Part shown: one piece after another, positions 40,678-49,910 of the stretch | How positions within the stretch are numbered: the stretch's first letter is position 1 | How the letters are laid out: each line of letters opens with the position of its first letter | From: CAYLLN01 sp033762315 | GTDB lineage: Bacteria > Planctomycetota > Planctomycetia > Pirellulales > Pirellulaceae | Assembly: GCA_033762315.1 (NCBI GenBank) | Contig: JANRLS010000116.1 | Coordinates: forward strand, 1-64,000 | Length of the DNA stretch: 64,000 bases | Reading direction: 5' to 3' | The notes under the pieces: model-generated | Seen by the model: the letters and a program-made list of their open reading frames with translations, nothing else | What the model was told of the DNA's origin: nothing | Database searches by the model: none | Made by a program: the position numbers and the translations under genes

Positions 40678-43029
40678 TTATGCTCCGGCCGGCGCGAGGT
40701 TGCTCATCGCGAGGCGAAAGGTCCGCTCGCTATCGTCGCTGAAAAAGCGGACGACCGCATTGCGCTTCGCCCCTTCGCCCGATAGCGCGATGATCGTGCC
40801 GGGGCCATACTCCGGATGCTCGACCACCATCCCATGCTTGAACTGGTTAGGCGAGAAGCGCGGGCCGGTTTGCCGCGCCAGCAGTTGCTCGCCAGTGACA
40901 AGACCGCTCGTCAGGTTCGGCAACGGCTTCCCTGGCTTGGTGCGCGGCGGCTCGTCCTCTTGCGAAAACAGCTCGGGCGAGAAATCGTCGGCATCGTCCG
41001 CGAGTTGCGAATCGTCCCCTGCCAGCTCATGGGCATCCGGCTCGAAGCCTTCCTCCACTTCGGGCGCGTGGCGGCGGCTTCCCCAGCTTTCGGATTGGTC
41101 CATCTCGTGCCGAGGAAGCTCCATCAGAAAGACGCTAGGCACGGTCGGGCAATTCTGGCCGCGGAAGCTGCGATACTGGGCATAGCTGAGCTGCAGCTCT
41201 TCCTTGGCCCGCGTCAGCCCGACGAACAATAGCCGCCGCTCTTCCTCCAGCTTTTGCTCATCGCGCAGGCTCCGTTCGTGCGGCAACAGGCCGTTTTCGC
41301 AGGCGACGATGTAAACCACGGGAAATTCGAGCCCCTTGGCGGCGTGCATCGTCATCAGCGTGACCTTGTCGAGATCCGACTCCCAGGCGTCGCTATCGGC
41401 CACGAGCGACGACTCCTCCAGAAACAGCTCCAGGCTCCCGTCGGTGGGGTGGCGGATGTCGAACTCGCGCGCCGCGGTCAGCAGTTCCTCCAGGTTGGCG
41501 AGGCGATCCTCGTCTTCCTCGGTCTCGCTGTTTTCGAGCACTTCGCGATAGCCCGTTTCGCTGAGCACGAGGCCCACGAGCGCCTCGACCGGCCCCGCCA
41601 GCGATTCTCCCAGCCGGTCGTACATGGCGACGAACTTGGCGAAGGCGACCGTGGCCGCTTTGCCCAGCCCCTCGATCAAGCCCGCGCGGCGGGCCGCTTC
41701 GAGCAGCGACAGGCCGTGTGCCTGGGCATAATCCGCCAGTTTGCCGACGCTCGCCTTTCCCAGTTTGCGCGTCGGCACGTTGATGATCCGCCGAAAATGC
41801 CCCTCGCTCCGCGGATTGTTGAGCAGATGCAAATACGCCAGTACATCCTTGATCTCTTTCCGCTGATAAAACTCTAGCCCGTTGACGATTTGATACGGCA
41901 CGACATGGTCGCGAAGCGCATGCTCGATTTGTCGCGAGAGGGCGTTGGTCCGATAGAAAATCGCGACATCGCGGGCTCGGCGGCGGCCCGTTTCCAGGTC
42001 GCGGGCAATTTGCGCGGCAATGTCGTCCGCTTCGTCGCGCTGATTCGGATAGGTATAGAGCCGGACCGGCGCGCCTTCGGGATTCTCGGTGAAGAGATCC
42101 TTGGGCTTGCGACGAATGTTGTGCCGAATCAGTTCATCGGCGACGCGGAGGATCGCCTTGGTCGAGCGGTAGTTTTGCTCCAGGCGCACGACGTTGACCG
42201 ACGGAAAATCCTTCTCGAATTCGAGGATGTTGCTGAGATTGGCTCCCCGCCAGCCATAGATCGATTGATCGGGATCGCCGGTCACCGCCAGATTCGGATG
42301 ATCGATCGAGAGTGCCCGGACGATGGCGTATTGAGCGAGGTTCGTGTCTTGATATTCATCGACGAGAATGTAGCGATAGCGGTCGTCGAGCCGGCGGCGA
42401 ATGTCGGGATTTTCGCGCAGCAACGTGGCGACGTGCAGCAACAGGTCGTCGAAATCGACGGCATTGGCGGCGAGCATTCGTCGCTGATACGCCGGATAGA
42501 TCCGCTCGACGATCGTTCCCAGCGGGTGCCCCTTCTTGGGCTGATATTCCGCGGGGGTGAGCAAGCTGTTTTTCGCCCAGCTGATCGCGTGGGCGACGCT
42601 GTCGGGGGTCGCATGCGTCAGGTCGATCCGCTCGTCGGCAATCGCCTCGACGAGCAGCGTGCGGGCGTCCTCCATGTCGTAGATCGAGAAATTCTCGGTC
42701 AGCCCCACCGCCGCGCCATATTGCCGCAACAGCCGCGCGCAAAACCGGTGGAACGTCCCCATCCACACGCTATGCCGAGGAACGATCCGCGCCAGGCGCG
42801 CTTTCATTTCGTCGGCCGCTTTGTTCGTGAAGGTGAGCGCGAGAATGCTTCGGTCGGGAATATCGTAAGCCAAGAGGTTGGCCACGCGATGCGTGACGAC
42901 CCGCGTCTTGCCGCTGCCGGGGCCGGCCAGAATGAGCAAGGGGCCATCGATATGCCGCACGGCGGCCAGCTGCGCGGCGGTGAGCGATTGGAACAGGTCG
43001 GGGGTCGGCGAGCCGAAGTCAGCATCCAT
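40678..43029 (-). CDS. pcrA: UvrD/PcrA-type ATP-dependent DNA helicase
   Basis: A 783-residue superfamily 1A helicase for nucleotide excision repair, mismatch repair and fork maintenance. Motif I is GPGSGKT at 36-42, motif II DEYQDTN near residue 215, motif III GDPDQSIYGWRGA, motif IV LEQNYRST, motif V TMHAAKGLEFPVV and motif VI VGLTRAKEEL. The C-terminal Tudor-like domain (GMVVEHPEYGPGTIIALSGE) that contacts RNA polymerase in PcrA/UvrD is present. The length is typical. It is divergent from the alpha-CTD-like gene, with about 300 bases between them. Confidence 0.95.
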   Translation of the reverse strand: MDADFGSPTPDLFQSLTAAQLAAVRHIDGPLLILAGPGSGKTRVVTHRVANLLAYDIPDRSILALTFTNKAADEMKARLARIVPRHSVWMGTFHRFCARLLRQYGAAVGLTENFSIYDMEDARTLLVEAIADERIDLTHATPDSVAHAISWAKNSLLTPAEYQPKKGHPLGTIVERIYPAYQRRMLAANAVDFDDLLLHVATLLRENPDIRRRLDDRYRYILVDEYQDTNLAQYAIVRALSIDHPNLAVTGDPDQSIYGWRGANLSNILEFEKDFPSVNVVRLEQNYRSTKAILRVADELIRHNIRRKPKDLFTENPEGAPVRLYTYPNQRDEADDIAAQIARDLETGRRRARDVAIFYRTNALSRQIEHALRDHVVPYQIVNGLEFYQRKEIKDVLAYLHLLNNPRSEGHFRRIINVPTRKLGKASVGKLADYAQAHGLSLLEAARRAGLIEGLGKAATVAFAKFVAMYDRLGESLAGPVEALVGLVLSETGYREVLENSETEEDEDRLANLEELLTAAREFDIRHPTDGSLELFLEESSLVADSDAWESDLDKVTLMTMHAAKGLEFPVVYIVACENGLLPHERSLRDEQKLEEERRLLFVGLTRAKEELQLSYAQYRSFRGQNCPTVPSVFLMELPRHEMDQSESWGSRRHAPEVEEGFEPDAHELAGDDSQLADDADDFSPELFSQEDEPPRTKPGKPLPNLTSGLVTGEQLLARQTGPRFSPNQFKHGMVVEHPEYGPGTIIALSGEGAKRNAVVRFFSDDSERTFRLAMSNLAPAGA

Positions 43030-43326
43030 ACGTCGGGCAGGGTGGCGAGAGGAACTTCCTGATTTCGGTATTGTATGGCATTTCGTCCACCACGCGAGCC
43101 GCTATCACGCGGTTGCTAGCATCTGTGCATAAATTCCTAAAAAATTTGCGGAAAACTGCCCACGAAATCGCCAGTCATTGGTTATACTCTGCTCGCAAGT
43201 GCTTGCATGATTCCGCAGGGATGGCGGATCGCGGGCGGTCCCAGGTGTGGTGCCGCCGGCGGCGGCTTCCCGCGGGCGTGCCAGACGGACGATCCTTATT
43301 CACCGCCAGATCCCAGGGAGGGAAGC
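43030..43326. promoter_or_regulatory. Divergent intergenic region between pcrA and the alpha-CTD-like gene
   Basis: No gene is evident. A possible -10 element TATACT lies at 43183-43188 on the plus strand, but without a good -35 at the proper distance. The region around 43120-43190 is much more AT-rich than its surroundings, consistent with promoters for both directions. Confidence 0.35.
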
Positions 43327-43611
43327 ATGAGCCGGACCCGAATTCCCGTCAGCCGTCAGGAAGAGAACTCGCGCTTGATGGCCCAGCGGCTCGAGATGAG
43401 TACCGCCGAAATCGGCCTGACCGTGCGGACGACGAATTGCCTTGAAGAGCGCGGCATCTTCACGGTGCGCGATCTGCTCAATAGCTCCCCCGAGCAGCTG
43501 CTCTCGATCGCCAATTTCGGCGAGAAAACGCTCGAAGAGGTTTACAAGGCGCTGGAGAAGTTCGGCTTTTACCGAGCCTCGAAGCAGCCGAAATCGCTGG
43601 CGACCGCCTGA
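43327..43611 (+). CDS. Stand-alone RNA polymerase alpha C-terminal-domain-like protein
   Basis: A 94-residue protein. Residues about 28-80 (IGLTVRTTNCLEERGIFTVR and DLLNSSPEQLLSIANFGEKT) match the helix-hairpin-helix fold of the alpha subunit C-terminal domain, which binds upstream promoter elements and activators. There is no N-terminal assembly domain and no linker to one. A strong AGGGAGG ribosome-binding site precedes the ATG at 43327; upstream in-frame starts translate non-conserved sequence. It may be a DNA- or regulator-binding protein that competes with or modifies RNA polymerase. It precedes a PSD1 gene by 112 bases. Confidence 0.85.
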   Translation: MSRTRIPVSRQEENSRLMAQRLEMSTAEIGLTVRTTNCLEERGIFTVRDLLNSSPEQLLSIANFGEKTLEEVYKALEKFGFYRASKQPKSLATA

Positions 43612-43723
43612 GCCCGCGCAAGCGATTGCGACCCTCGCGGATGGTACGATAGGATTGGAAGCCGACCATCGCGGCACGCCTGCCGACGTGGTCACTGGCT
43701 CCCGATCGTTCGCGAGGTTGACG

Positions 43724-46700
43724 ATGCCGCTTGCTCGTTCCTGGTTGCTGATGCCGCTCTTGAGCGGGCTGGGATTTGCCGCGCCGCTGCTTGATGCCGC
43801 GCCGCCGGAGGTTCCGCCGGCGACCGCCGAGTTCGATCCCGCCCACGCCGAGAAAATGGCCGAGGGGCTCGCGCTGTTCAAGTCGCAAGTGCGCGGCGTG
43901 CTGAGCCAGGCTTGCATCGATTGCCACGGCGGCGACGAAGTGCAATCGGGTTTCGACCTCGCCACCCGCAAGGGGCTGCTTCGCGGCGGTTCGAAGGGGC
44001 CTGCCGTGATCGCCGGCAAAGCGGCCGATAGCAACCTGGTGCGGTTTATTTCGCATCGCGAACAACCCACAATGCCCGAAGGAAGCGATAAGCTCCCCGC
44101 CGACCAAATTGCCGCCATCAGCCGCTGGATCGACCTCGGCGCTCCCTACGACAAGCCGCTGGTCGCGAATCCGCGCGATCCCGATTCGTGGACGGCGACG
44201 GTGGTGCCCGAAAAGGCCCGCGAATTCTGGTCGTTCCGCCCTTTGGCCAAGGTCGAGCCCCCGGCAGTCAAGCAGGAGGCCTGGATTAAAACTCCCGTCG
44301 ATCGCTTCATCCTCGCCAGGCTCGAAGAACAGGGATTGACGCCCAACCCCGCTGCCGTTCGCCGCCTCCAGATTCGGCGCGCTTGGTTCGACCTCGTCGG
44401 CTTGCCACCCCCTGCCGAGGAAGTCGAAAAGTTCGTGGCCGATCCCGATTCCGGTGCCTACGACAAGTTGCTCGACCGCTTGCTCGATAGCCCTCACTTT
44501 GGCGAGCGCTGGGCCAGACACTGGCTCGATGCCGCCCGCTTCGCCGAAAGCCACGGCTTTGAGCAGGACTACGACCGGCCGCACGCCTATCACTTTCGCG
44601 ATTTCGTCATCCGGGCGTTCAATCAAGACCTGCCCTATGACCAGTTCGTCCGCTGGCAATTGGCCGGCGACGAACTTGCCCCCGGCGAGCCGCTGGCGCT
44701 GATGGCGACCGGCTTTCTCGGTGCCGGAGTCTTCCCGACGCAGATCACCGCCAATGAAGTCGAGCGGACGAGGTACGACGCTCTCGACGACATGGCCGCC
44801 ACCACGGGAAGCGCCATGCTGGGCCTCTCCGTCGGTTGTGCCCGCTGCCACGACCACAAGTTCGACCCCATTCCCCAGGCCGACTACTACCGGCTGCTGG
44901 CGACATTCACGACGACCGTGCGGGCGAATGTCGATGTCAATCTGGAGCCCGCGGCGTACGCGAAAGCCAAGGGTGAGTTTGACGTAGTCCATGCCCCCTT
45001 CGTCGCCGCCCGCGAAAAGTATGAAGCGAGCGAATTGCCCGCCCGCCTGGCCGCTTGGGAACAAACCCCCGCAGCAGCGGCGGCCAAAGCGACCAAGTGG
45101 CGGATTCTGACTGCCGCGGAAGCCAAATCGAAGGGAAACGCCATCCTCGCGCCACAGCCCGATGGCTCGCTGCTGGCCAGCGGCACGAATCCCGATCTGG
45201 AGACCTACACCCTGCACTTTCCGCTGGCACCGGGGAAATATACGGGCGTGAGGCTAGAGGCGCTCGCCCATGCGTCGCTGGCGAAAGGTGGCCCTGGCCG
45301 GGCGACCAACGGCAACTTTGCCCTGACTAACTTGCAGGTCGCGTTTCAAAAGGTTTCGGGCGCGAAACAAGACAAGCTCAAGCTGACGAATCCCCAATCC
45401 ACATTCGAGCAAACTCCCCAGGGACTGTTCGTCAAGAATGCAATCGACGAGGACAAAAAATCGGGCTGGGCAATCGATCCGAAGTTTGGCCAGGACCACG
45501 CCGCCGTGTTCGAGCTTGCCGAGCCGCTGATCGTCGCCGAGCCGGGAACGCTCGTCGTCACGCTCGATTTTCAGAACAACAAGCAACATGCCATTGGCCG
45601 GCCGCGAGTTTCCATCGCCACCGGCGAGCATCCGCTGCCGGTCGAAATTGGCGGCTTGACCCACGCCATCGCCGAGGCGCTAAGCACTCCGGCAGCCGCC
45701 CGCTCGGCCGAGCAATGGAAGCTGGCTCTCGCCTATTTTCGCGAATTCGATCCCCAGTGGCGCGAATTGAAGCAAGCGGAAGAAGAGCACGCCAGGCTCG
45801 CGCCGCAACCGAATGTCGCCAAAGTGATGATTTGCAGCGAAGGAGTGACGCCGATTCGCCACCACACGCAGGGGGCCGATTTCTTCGCCGAGACGTTTTT
45901 CCTCAAACGCGGCGACTGCGACCAAAAGATGGGCCAAGCCGAGCAGGGCTTCTTGCAGGTGCTGATGACCGCGCCCGATCGCGAACGACACTGGCAAGTC
46001 ACGCCGCCGGCGGGCTCGAAGCTGAGCTATCGTCGCACCGCCCTCGCCAATTGGATCACCGATGCCGAGCACGGAGCGGGACATTTGCTGGCCCGCGTCA
46101 TCGTCAATCGGCTGTGGCGGCATCATTTTGGCCGGGGAATCGTGGCGACTCCCAACGATTTTGGCGTGCAAGGGACGAGGCCGACGCATCCGGAGCTGCT
46201 CGACTGGCTCGCGGCCGAACTAATTCGTGGCGGCTGGAAGCTCAAGCCCCTGCACAAGCTGCTGATGACCAGCGGCGTCTATGTGCAAAGCGGCGAGTTC
46301 GATCCGGCCGATGCGCGGATCGATCCCGAGAATCTCTGGCTCTGGCGACGAGCGCCCCAGCGCCTCGAAGCCGAGGTCATTCGCGACAGCTTGCTGGCGA
46401 CCAGCGGTCTTTTGGACCGGACGCAATTCGGCCCTGGCACGCTCGACGAAGGACATAAGCGGCGCAGCCTCTATTTCACCATGAAGCGGAGCAAGCTGAT
46501 TCCGCTAATGCAACTCTTTGACCAGCCGGAACCGCTGGTGAGCGTCGGCGGGCGGCCGAGCACGACGATCGCCCCGCAAGCGTTGGCCTTTTTGAATAGT
46601 CCGCTGGTCCGCGAATCGGCGCACGGCTTCGCGGCTCGATTGCTGGCGGAAAAGACCGCCGAAGAGTCCGTCCGCCAAGGTTATCTGGCCGCGGTTGGCC

Positions 46701-46858
46701 GCGAGCCCGACGGCACGGAACTGGCCGCCGCGGTCGCGTTCCTCGCGTCGCAGCAGCGGTCGTACGAAGCCGATCAGAAACCCGCCTCACGCGAGCTAGC
46801 CCTCGCCGATTTTTGCCAGGTGCTGTTTGGTTTGAACGAGTTTGTGTATGTGGAGTAG
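43724..46858 (+). CDS. PSD1 protein: cytochrome c-like, DUF1549 and DUF1553 domains
   Basis: A 1044-residue exported protein (signal RSWLLMPLLSGLGFAAPLLD). A planctomycete cytochrome C domain near the N-terminus has a haem-binding CIDCH at 64-68 and the distal QPTMPEGSDKLPADQIAAIS segment. DUF1549 follows (WIKTPVDRFILARLEEQGL, HFGERWARHWLDAARFAESH), then VGCARCHDHKFDPIPQADYY, a second CxxCH. A jelly-roll-like insert with HFPLAPGKYTGVRLEALAH precedes DUF1553 (VNRLWRHHFGRGIVATPNDF, LNSPLVRESAHGFAARLL). Redox or hydrolytic roles have been proposed for the family but none proven. Its usual DUF1501 partner lies at 47.4 kb, after an intervening small gene pair. Confidence 0.93.
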   Translation: MPLARSWLLMPLLSGLGFAAPLLDAAPPEVPPATAEFDPAHAEKMAEGLALFKSQVRGVLSQACIDCHGGDEVQSGFDLATRKGLLRGGSKGPAVIAGKAADSNLVRFISHREQPTMPEGSDKLPADQIAAISRWIDLGAPYDKPLVANPRDPDSWTATVVPEKAREFWSFRPLAKVEPPAVKQEAWIKTPVDRFILARLEEQGLTPNPAAVRRLQIRRAWFDLVGLPPPAEEVEKFVADPDSGAYDKLLDRLLDSPHFGERWARHWLDAARFAESHGFEQDYDRPHAYHFRDFVIRAFNQDLPYDQFVRWQLAGDELAPGEPLALMATGFLGAGVFPTQITANEVERTRYDALDDMAATTGSAMLGLSVGCARCHDHKFDPIPQADYYRLLATFTTTVRANVDVNLEPAAYAKAKGEFDVVHAPFVAAREKYEASELPARLAAWEQTPAAAAAKATKWRILTAAEAKSKGNAILAPQPDGSLLASGTNPDLETYTLHFPLAPGKYTGVRLEALAHASLAKGGPGRATNGNFALTNLQVAFQKVSGAKQDKLKLTNPQSTFEQTPQGLFVKNAIDEDKKSGWAIDPKFGQDHAAVFELAEPLIVAEPGTLVVTLDFQNNKQHAIGRPRVSIATGEHPLPVEIGGLTHAIAEALSTPAAARSAEQWKLALAYFREFDPQWRELKQAEEEHARLAPQPNVAKVMICSEGVTPIRHHTQGADFFAETFFLKRGDCDQKMGQAEQGFLQVLMTAPDRERHWQVTPPAGSKLSYRRTALANWITDAEHGAGHLLARVIVNRLWRHHFGRGIVATPNDFGVQGTRPTHPELLDWLAAELIRGGWKLKPLHKLLMTSGVYVQSGEFDPADARIDPENLWLWRRAPQRLEAEVIRDSLLATSGLLDRTQFGPGTLDEGHKRRSLYFTMKRSKLIPLMQLFDQPEPLVSVGGRPSTTIAPQALAFLNSPLVRESAHGFAARLLAEKTAEESVRQGYLAAVGREPDGTELAAAVAFLASQQRSYEADQKPASRELALADFCQVLFGLNEFVYVE

Positions 46859-46900
46859 AATTACGAATAAGTTTCACGTCGATGCTACCGGGGAATTGTG

Positions 46901-47137
46901 ATGAGCAGAATTGTCTTGGATCAAGCAGTCGCTAACCAATTGACGGCTTGCAAGGACGTGACGGTGCTCTTCGATCCTCACGGAACGATCCTTGGAACCT
47001 TCGATCCGACCCCAATCGGCATCTACGAGGAAGGGGAAATCCCTGATTTTGACGAAGCGGAACTAGACCGTCGTGAGCAGCGCCGAGCGGGGATTCCTTC
47101 CGACGTCGCCCGCCGCATTCTGGAGAGCATGCAATGA
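46901..47137 (+). CDS. Putative antitoxin of a type II toxin-antitoxin-like pair
   Basis: A 78-residue acidic protein (LFDPHGTILGTFDPTPIGIY, then DEAELDRREQRRAGIPSDVA, ending RRILESMQ). No DNA-binding fold is obvious. The coupling to the next gene (ATGA overlap of four bases) and the small size suggest an antitoxin. ATG at 46901 has GGGG upstream; a GTG one codon earlier is possible. It was not matched with confidence to a named family. Confidence 0.6.
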   Translation: MSRIVLDQAVANQLTACKDVTVLFDPHGTILGTFDPTPIGIYEEGEIPDFDEAELDRREQRRAGIPSDVARRILESMQ

Positions 47138-47382
47138 AGTATCGGGTGATCTGGGATCCCGATGCTTTTCATGACCTCCTTCGCCACTGGACTGCGGCCG
47201 GCAAACCAGAGTCCGCAATTGCGGCCTTCGATCAGATTGAAAACATCTTGAGCATCGACGCCCATGACCAGGGGGAGTCCCGCACGGGCAATCGTCGCAT
47301 CCTCCTCGTTCCTCCGGTGGGTGTTATTTTTTTCACGCCGTTGCTGAGTCGCAAGAAGTGTTCTTGCTTCAAGCGTGGATGA
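47134..47382 (+). CDS. Putative RelE/ParE-type toxin, C-terminus frameshifted
   Basis: As read it is 82 residues: KYRVIWDPDAFHDLLRHWTA, a helical stretch (AIAAFDQIENILSIDAHDQG) and RRILLVPPVGVIFFT, which resembles the first strand, helices and strand of RelE/ParE proteins. After a run of seven T (47327-47333) it continues in an unlikely frame and stops. One extra T would give VIFFHAVAESQEVFLLQAWM and a stop at 47402, 89 residues in all, with the final beta-strand expected for the family. So the C-terminus is either mutated or mis-called. It overlaps the putative antitoxin start-to-stop by four bases. Confidence 0.6.
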   Translation: MKYRVIWDPDAFHDLLRHWTAAGKPESAIAAFDQIENILSIDAHDQGESRTGNRRILLVPPVGVIFFTPLLSRKKCSCFKRG

Positions 47383-47416
47383 TCCGGTGCAAGGGAAGAT
47401 AACAGGACTTCAATAA

Positions 47417-48907
47417 ATGCCATTCGACAACGTTTCGAGCTTCCTTTCCCGCCGTCAACTTCTTACCCAAGCCGGCGGCGGCGCGGGAATGTTGGCACTC
47501 GCGGCCTTGCTGGCCGAGGAAGGTCTGTTGATCCCTTCCGCTGCCGGGGCGGAAAGCGGCGCAGCGGGCAGTAGCGCGGCGGCTGATCCGAAGTTGAACC
47601 CACTGGCCCCAAAGCAGAGCCACTTTCCGGCCAAGGCGAAAAGCGTTATCTGGCTGTTCATGAACGGCGGGCCGAGCCAGGTCGATACTTGGGACTACAA
47701 GCCCGAACTCGAAAAGCGCGACGGCAAGGAGCTGGAGGGATTCGACAAGAACACCGGCTTCTTCACCGGCCAGGTCGGGCCGGTGATGAAGTCCCCCTTC
47801 CAGTTTGCCCAGCATGGCGAGTCAGGGGCCTGGGTGAGCGAGATTTTCCCCAGGATGGCCGAGCATGTCGATGACCTGGCGATCATCCGCTCGTGCTACA
47901 CCGGCAGCAACAACCATTCCCCCGCCCTGTTCATGATGAACACCGGCATGACGCGGATGGGCTTTCCCTCGGTAGGCTCTTGGGTCACTTACGGTCTCGG
48001 CAGCGAGAGCCTGAACCTGCCGGCTTTCGTGGCGATGACCGATCCGCTTGGCCGCGGTTTGCCGAAGGGTTATTCGCAGAATTGGTCGGCCGGCTTTTTG
48101 CCGAGCGTCTATCAAGGAACCTGGCTCAAGCCGCAAGGGGATCCGATCGACAATCTTTCTCGTCCGCAAGACCAAGGGGCGGCCCAGCAGCGAGCCGCCC
48201 TCGACCTGCTCGGCCAGCTCAATAAACACAAGCTGGCCAGCTCGCCGCAAGAGTTGGAGCTGGCCGCCCGCATCGAAAGTTTCGAGCTGGCATATCGCAT
48301 GCAGCAGGCCGCCCCCGAAGCGATCGACATCGAGCAAGAGCCCGCGCACCTTCAAAAGCTCTACGGCATTGGCGACAAGCGGTGCGACCACTTCGCCCGG
48401 CAGTGTCTCGTCGCCCGGCGGATGGTCGAGCGAGGGGTTCGCTTCGTGCAAATCTATAGCGGCGGCATGGAAAACGAGCGCAGCTGGGATGGTCACCAGA
48501 ATATCAAGGCCAACCACGAGCAGTTCGCTGGCGAAACCGATACGCCCATCGGCGCGCTGCTGGCCGACCTCAAGCAACGGGGACTGCTCGATAGCACGCT
48601 CGTCATCTGGGGGGGCGAATTTGGCCGGCTACCCATCGTGCAAAAAGGAGGGACGGGGCGGGACCACAATCCGCACGCCTTCACCTGCTGGCTGGCCGGC
48701 GGCGGCGTGAAAGGGGGCGTCTCGCACGGCACGACCGACGAACTCGGCCATAAGGCGGTCGAAAATCGCGTGCATGTCAACGATCTGCACGCGACGATTC
48801 TGCATCTATTGGGCCTGGAACACACCAAGCTGACGTTCCGCATGAGTGGCCGCGATTTTCGCCTGACGGACGTGGCGGGGCATGTCGTCCGCGAGATTCT
48901 CGCCTGA
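47417..48907 (+). CDS. DUF1501 protein, Tat-exported
   Basis: A 496-residue protein, the largest DUF1501 member in the window. The Tat signal is FLSRRQLLTQAGGGAGMLAL. Family blocks are SVIWLFMNGGPSQVDTWDYK, RSCYTGSNNHSPALFMMNTG, RRMVERGVRFVQIYSGG, WGGEFGRLPIVQKGGTGRDH and WLAGGGVKGGVSHGTTDELG. It is the usual partner type for the PSD1 protein encoded upstream, separated from it by the toxin-antitoxin-like pair. The downstream hydrolase gene starts eight bases after its stop. Confidence 0.93.
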   Translation: MPFDNVSSFLSRRQLLTQAGGGAGMLALAALLAEEGLLIPSAAGAESGAAGSSAAADPKLNPLAPKQSHFPAKAKSVIWLFMNGGPSQVDTWDYKPELEKRDGKELEGFDKNTGFFTGQVGPVMKSPFQFAQHGESGAWVSEIFPRMAEHVDDLAIIRSCYTGSNNHSPALFMMNTGMTRMGFPSVGSWVTYGLGSESLNLPAFVAMTDPLGRGLPKGYSQNWSAGFLPSVYQGTWLKPQGDPIDNLSRPQDQGAAQQRAALDLLGQLNKHKLASSPQELELAARIESFELAYRMQQAAPEAIDIEQEPAHLQKLYGIGDKRCDHFARQCLVARRMVERGVRFVQIYSGGMENERSWDGHQNIKANHEQFAGETDTPIGALLADLKQRGLLDSTLVIWGGEFGRLPIVQKGGTGRDHNPHAFTCWLAGGGVKGGVSHGTTDELGHKAVENRVHVNDLHATILHLLGLEHTKLTFRMSGRDFRLTDVAGHVVREILA

Positions 48908-48914
48908 GGGAGCC

Positions 48915-49901
48915 ATGCAGCCATCCGCCCACGAGTCGCGCCGCCGGTTTCTCGCCGAGGCCGGCGCGGCGACCGCCATCGCGTCGCTCCAACCTTGCGT
49001 CCGCGCGGCCGACGAGAAGGCAGCTGCCACGCCGCTCATCGATACGCACATGCACGTTTGGGCCGCCGATGCCCGGAAATATCCCTTCTTACATCCCTAC
49101 CAGGCCGACTTTCGGCTGCCGCCGCACGAGGCGACGGTGGAGATGCTGCTGGAGGACATGAACCGCGAGGGTTGCACCCATGCGGTGCTTGTGCAGGTGA
49201 TCTATCACGGCTGGGACAACGCCTACGTTGCCGACTGCGCCCGCCTGCATCCGCGGCGGTTCAAGGCCCACGGACTGATCGATCCGACCGACCCCCAAGT
49301 CGCCGACAAGCTGGAATTCTGGATCAAAGAGCGCGGCCTCGCCGGAATGCGCTTCAGTCCGCGCTACTATTTCGACGGGCAACACGGCGGCGATGCCTGG
49401 CTCGATGCCGATCACACTCACCGGCTGTGGCGCGTCGCCCAGCGTCTGGGGGCGGTGTTCAACTTCTTTGTCGCGCCGCCGCAGTTGCCGCGGCTGGCCA
49501 AAATGGCTGCCGCGCACCCCGAAGTTCCCGTCATCGTCGATCACTTGGGACAGCTCGATCTCGCCGCCGCCAATCCGGAGCCGGAAATTCGCATGGTGCT
49601 AAATCTGGCGAAGCAGCCGAACATCCACGTAAAAGTATCGGAATTGGCCTCGGTTTCCGAGTCGAAGCGGCATCCGTTCTCCGACGCCTTTCCCTTCGTC
49701 AAGCGAGTTTACGAAGCGTTCGGACCCGATCGCCTGTTGTTCGGAACGGGGTATCCAGGCGCGGCTCGCGCGGCCTATCAGCGCCCGACCCTGCGTCAGG
49801 AAGTCGATCTGATCGCGAAAGACCTGCCGTTTTTATCGGCCGAGGAGCGGGCGAAAATCCTGGGTGGCAACGCCGCCAAATTGTGGGGTTTTGGGAATTA
49901 G
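48915..49901 (+). CDS. Amidohydrolase-family metal-dependent hydrolase, Tat-exported
   Basis: A 328-residue TIM-barrel hydrolase of the amidohydrolase-2 (COG3618-like) group. The N-terminus is a twin-arginine signal (ESRRRFLAEAGAATAIASLQ). The mature part starts with LIDTHMHVWAADARKYPFLH, containing the metal-binding HxH, and later has VIVDHLGQLD and DRLLFGTGYPGA near the C-terminus, where Asp is often the ligand but Gly-Thr-Gly-Tyr stands here. Relatives act on lactones or dicarboxylic sugars. ATG at 48915 has GAGGGAG upstream. It is probably co-transcribed with the DUF1501 gene eight bases before it. Confidence 0.88.
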   Translation: MQPSAHESRRRFLAEAGAATAIASLQPCVRAADEKAAATPLIDTHMHVWAADARKYPFLHPYQADFRLPPHEATVEMLLEDMNREGCTHAVLVQVIYHGWDNAYVADCARLHPRRFKAHGLIDPTDPQVADKLEFWIKERGLAGMRFSPRYYFDGQHGGDAWLDADHTHRLWRVAQRLGAVFNFFVAPPQLPRLAKMAAAHPEVPVIVDHLGQLDLAAANPEPEIRMVLNLAKQPNIHVKVSELASVSESKRHPFSDAFPFVKRVYEAFGPDRLLFGTGYPGAARAAYQRPTLRQEVDLIAKDLPFLSAEERAKILGGNAAKLWGFGN

Positions 49902-49910
49902 CCCGCCCTG

